NCBI GenBank assembly: GCA_024644745.1
Contig: JAHEHF010000003.1
Location: 1 to 64,000 of the forward strand
Source: Flavobacteriaceae bacterium
GTDB lineage: Bacteria; Bacteroidota; Bacteroidia; Flavobacteriales; Flavobacteriaceae
DNA length: 64,000 nucleotides
Direction of reading: 5' to 3'
The notes below the pieces were generated by a model, which was not told the DNA's origin, did no database searches, and was given only the letters and a program-made list of their open reading frames with translations. Below are positions 61,729-64,000 of this stretch, piece by piece. Both the position numbers and the translations under genes were made by a program. Within the stretch, counting starts at the first letter, position 1. Every line of letters starts with the position of its first letter.

Positions 61729-63357
61729 TTAGACTTGAATGACCCCGAGGTTGAAAGATTTTTCTATGGGGGCGTGATTTGCTGCTTCAATTCCACTGCT
61801 GATCCAGTGTCTCGTTTCCATCGGATCTATGATGGCATCGGTCCATAACCTGGCAGCAGCGTAATAAGGAGAAACCTGTTTCCTGTAACGATCCGTTATG
61901 GTATCAAGGATTTCCTTTTCCTTGGCTTTACTAATGGTTTCACCCTGCTTTTTTAGCCTTGCGGTTTCAATTTGCAGCAGAACCTTGGCGGCCTGTTCGC
62001 CTCCCATAACAGCGAGTTCTGCGCTTGGCCATGCCACGATCAATCTCGGGTCATAGGCCTTTCCACACATGGCATAGTTTCCGGCACCATATGAATTCCC
62101 AATGATCACCGTAAATTTAGGCACGACCGAATTGCTGACCGCATTTACCATTTTGGCTCCGTCTTTAATGATCCCTGAATGTTCAGATTTGCTGCCGACC
62201 ATAAAGCCGTTCACGTCCTGTAAAAAGATGAGCGGAATTTTTTTCTGGTTACAATTCGCAATAAATCGTGTGGCCTTGTCTGCACTGTCGGAGTAAATGA
62301 CTCCTCCGAACTGCATTTCTCCTTTCGCGTTCTTTACAACTTTCCGCTGATTGGCAACAATGCCTACTGCCCATCCGTCAATTCTGGCATAAGCACAGAT
62401 CAGGGTCTTGCCGTAATTTGCCTTATATTCCTGCATCTCAGAATGATCCGTAAGACGTCTGATGATCATTCGCATATCATATTGATCCGAGCGTGACTTG
62501 GGCAGGATGCCATAGATCTCTTTGGACGGCTCTTTTGGCAGGGCAGGTTTCGACCGGCTGAAACCGGCATTTTTTGGCTGACCAATCTTATCAATGAGAT
62601 TTATGATAATCTCAAGCGCGTCTGTATCATCCTTTGCCTTGTAATCACAGACCCCGGATATTTCGGTGTGCGTTGTTGCACCTCCGAGTTTTTCGTTTTC
62701 GATCAATTCACCAATGGCCGCTTTCACGAGATAACTCCCGGCGAGAAATATACTTCCTGTTTTATCAACAATGATTGATTCGTCACTCATGATGGGCAGG
62801 TAAGCCCCACCGGCAACACAACTGCCCATGACCGCAGCGATCTGAATAATGCCTTTGCTGCTCATGATGGCATTGTTTCTGAAAATTCTTCCGAAATGTT
62901 CTTTGTCCGGAAATATCTCATCCTGCATCGGAAGATAAACACCGGCACTGTCTACAAGGTAAATGATGGGTATTTCATTTTCCATGGCAATTTCCTGTGC
63001 ACGAAGATTTTTCTTCGCTGTTATCGGAAACCAGGCACCTGCTTTCACTGTGGCGTCATTGGCTACAACAATGCACTGTTTTGATTTGATCAGCCCTATT
63101 TTGACAACAACGCCCCCTGAAGGACAGCCCCCTTGTTCATGATACATATCATCTCCGGCAAGGGCACCAATTTCAAGGGATTTTGAAGGATCGTCAAAAA
63201 GAAAATCAATTCGTTCTCTTGCCGTCATCTTACCAACAGCGTGAAGTTTTTCGATTCTGTCTTTGCCGCCACCCTGAGAAATCTGTCGTAATTTTTTCTT
63301 GAGTTGCGCCAGGAGGAGTTTATTGTGATCTTCGTTGATGTTGAAATTGAGGTCCAT
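61729..63357 (-). CDS. Acyl-CoA carboxylase carboxyltransferase subunit (methylcrotonyl/propionyl type)
   Basis: This 542-residue biotin-dependent carboxyltransferase moves carboxyl from biotin to an acyl-CoA. It has both crotonase-fold halves: MTARERIDFLFDDPSKSLEIGAL, YLVDSAGVYLPMQDEIFPDKEHFGRIFRNNA, MGSCVAGGAYLPIMSDES and GGATTHTEISGVCDYKAKDD in the N-terminal half, then FLQDVNGFMVGSKSEHSG, IIGNSYGAGNYAMCGKAYDP and WPSAELAVMGGEQAA in the C-terminal half. The YLVDSAGVYLPMQDEIFPD type resembles methylcrotonyl-CoA carboxylase. The biotin carboxylase partner is not in the window. Confidence 0.9.
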   Translation of the reverse strand: MDLNFNINEDHNKLLLAQLKKKLRQISQGGGKDRIEKLHAVGKMTARERIDFLFDDPSKSLEIGALAGDDMYHEQGGCPSGGVVVKIGLIKSKQCIVVANDATVKAGAWFPITAKKNLRAQEIAMENEIPIIYLVDSAGVYLPMQDEIFPDKEHFGRIFRNNAIMSSKGIIQIAAVMGSCVAGGAYLPIMSDESIIVDKTGSIFLAGSYLVKAAIGELIENEKLGGATTHTEISGVCDYKAKDDTDALEIIINLIDKIGQPKNAGFSRSKPALPKEPSKEIYGILPKSRSDQYDMRMIIRRLTDHSEMQEYKANYGKTLICAYARIDGWAVGIVANQRKVVKNAKGEMQFGGVIYSDSADKATRFIANCNQKKIPLIFLQDVNGFMVGSKSEHSGIIKDGAKMVNAVSNSVVPKFTVIIGNSYGAGNYAMCGKAYDPRLIVAWPSAELAVMGGEQAAKVLLQIETARLKKQGETISKAKEKEILDTITDRYRKQVSPYYAAARLWTDAIIDPMETRHWISSGIEAANHAPIEKSFNLGVIQV

Positions 63358-63415
63358 TTATATGATTACATTAAAGGGCTAAAGTACAAAATGCCTGTTA
63401 ATTAGCATTCAATAA

Positions 63416-63441
63416 ATACCATGTAATTATATACCATGGTA
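63416..63441 (+). promoter_or_regulatory. Possible operator: ATACCATG repeat and TACCATGGTA palindrome
   Basis: ATACCATG occurs at 63416-63423 and again at 63431-63438. The second copy is part of a 10-bp perfect palindrome, TACCATGGTA (63432-63441). Both lie just upstream of the -7 box of the FMN reductase gene, where a repressor could act. No regulator gene is in view. Confidence 0.3.
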
Positions 63442-63459
63442 AATATTAAAAAAAATTCT

Positions 63460-63467
63460 TATCTTTG
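63460..63467 (+). promoter_or_regulatory. Candidate -7 box of the FMN reductase gene (TATCTTTG)
   Basis: An exact TAnnTTTG match 27 bases before the ATG at 63495. Confidence 0.55.
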
Positions 63468-63494
63468 CATAGAAAAACAACATAAAAAACACAG

Positions 63495-64000
63495 ATGAAA
63501 AAAATATTGACATTAGGAGGCAGCAGCAGTAAACATTCTATTAACAAACAACTCGCAGCGTATGCAGGAAGTTTATCGCACGGCGTTGAGGTCATCAATC
63601 TTGATCTGAATGACTATCCTTTGCCTTTGTTTTCAGTGGATCTTGAAAAAGAAGAAGGATTTTCAAAAGAATTGCTCGACCTGAATTCCATACTCGATCG
63701 TGTGGATGGCTTTGTAATTTCCCTGGCTGAGCACAACGGGGCCTATTCGGCTGCATTCAAAAATGCCTTTGACTGGTTGTCTCGGATCGACGGCAAGGTT
63801 TGGCGTAACAAGCCCATGCTTTTGCTGAGCACTTCTCCAGGTGCGAGAGGGGGGAAATCTGTGATGGAGATCGCCCTGAGCAGATTTCCGTTTAACGGAG
63901 GAAATATTGTTGGTTCCATGACCTTCCCTTTGTTCAACGAGAATTTCAAAGACGGCAGGGTGGTCAACAAGGAGTTGCAAGAAAAGCTGAGCGGTCTCAG
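63495..64000 (+). CDS. NADPH-dependent FMN reductase-family oxidoreductase, 5' part
   Basis: Translating from the ATG gives MKKILTLGGSSSKHSINKQ, then YAGSLSHGVEVINLDLNDYPLPLF, VDGFVISLAEHNGAYSAAFKNAFDWLSRIDGKVWRNKPMLLLSTSPGARGG and MEIALSRFPFNGGNIVGSMTFP. This is the flavodoxin-like fold of the FMN_red family (quinone, azo or nitroreductase type): GxSSxxxS phosphate binding, then SxxHNGAYSAxFKNAxDW, as in chromate and quinone reductases. About 168 residues are visible and the gene continues past the window edge, so no stop codon is seen. It has its own candidate promoter. Confidence 0.85.
   Translation, partial: MKKILTLGGSSSKHSINKQLAAYAGSLSHGVEVINLDLNDYPLPLFSVDLEKEEGFSKELLDLNSILDRVDGFVISLAEHNGAYSAAFKNAFDWLSRIDGKVWRNKPMLLLSTSPGARGGKSVMEIALSRFPFNGGNIVGSMTFPLFNENFKDGRVVNKELQEKLSGL

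Overview
The window is a gene-dense chromosomal segment from a member of the Bacteroidota, almost certainly class Flavobacteriia and probably family Flavobacteriaceae. The genus is not determined. Four things point there. Promoter -7 boxes match the Bacteroidota form TAnnTTTG (seen upstream of about 17 genes), and Shine-Dalgarno sequences are largely absent. Lineage-typical families are present: DUF4835, DUF4290, DUF3810, an OstA-like protein, BatA-type membrane proteins and head-GIN proteins. PurL is the large single-chain form, and DnaJ carries the half zinc-finger that I recall from flavobacteria. I see no insertion sequences, prophage, CRISPR array, tRNA or rRNA. The window is core genome rather than an island.

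Layout, left to right. 1-6.3 kb (+): the end of coaBC, a DUF4835 protein, recN, fabI, a family 2 glycosyltransferase and a cystathionine beta-synthase-like enzyme. 6.4-7.8 kb (-): an exported metallo-beta-lactamase-fold protein and a small membrane protein. 8-16.4 kb (+): a FadL-type barrel fused to thrombospondin-3 repeats and an OmpA domain, then uvrD/pcrA, DUF4290-murA and grpE-dnaJ. 16.4-17.1 kb: an RNA-only stretch with two tandem, mutually related candidate small RNAs followed by RNase P RNA (rnpB). 17.3-20.7 kb (+): aconitase and a DoxX/TlpA-type redox pair. 20.8-32 kb (-): a small exported protein, an aminotransferase overlapping an OstA-like protein, purA-fur-spoT, an M48 protease, a TrmH-type methyltransferase, a gutted amidohydrolase and a DUF3810 protein.

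32.2-35 kb (+): dnaB and an exported protein usually labelled 'asparagine synthetase B'. 35.2-41.6 kb (-): purL, a GNAT acetyltransferase, an RsmB-type rRNA methyltransferase and a DUF2400 protein. 41.7-44.8 kb (+): recG and a DUF481 protein. 44.9-55.5 kb (-): an NlpC/P60 lipoprotein, a carboxylesterase, a small membrane protein, a dihydroorotase homologue without metal ligands, a BatA-type protein, a metallophosphoesterase, a CotH-like exported protein and lon. 55.9-58.9 kb (+): an ECF sigma factor, a putative membrane anti-sigma factor and two exported beta-helix-like proteins in one operon. 58.9-63.4 kb (-): a small membrane protein, alanine dehydrogenase, tsaE, a YebC-type regulator and an acyl-CoA carboxylase carboxyltransferase. 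63.5 kb to the end (+): the start of an NADPH-dependent FMN reductase.

Most genes are housekeeping: DNA repair and replication, peptidoglycan and fatty-acid synthesis, chaperones and proteolysis, purine synthesis, the stringent response and outer-membrane biogenesis. The least explained signals are the tandem small-RNA pair upstream of rnpB, the FadL-OmpA fusion, the amidohydrolase that kept only its two ends, the dihydroorotase-like protein without its HxH motif, MurA with Asp in place of the fosfomycin-target Cys, and the sigma/anti-sigma/surface-protein operon. I found no clearly new multi-gene defence or mobile system.
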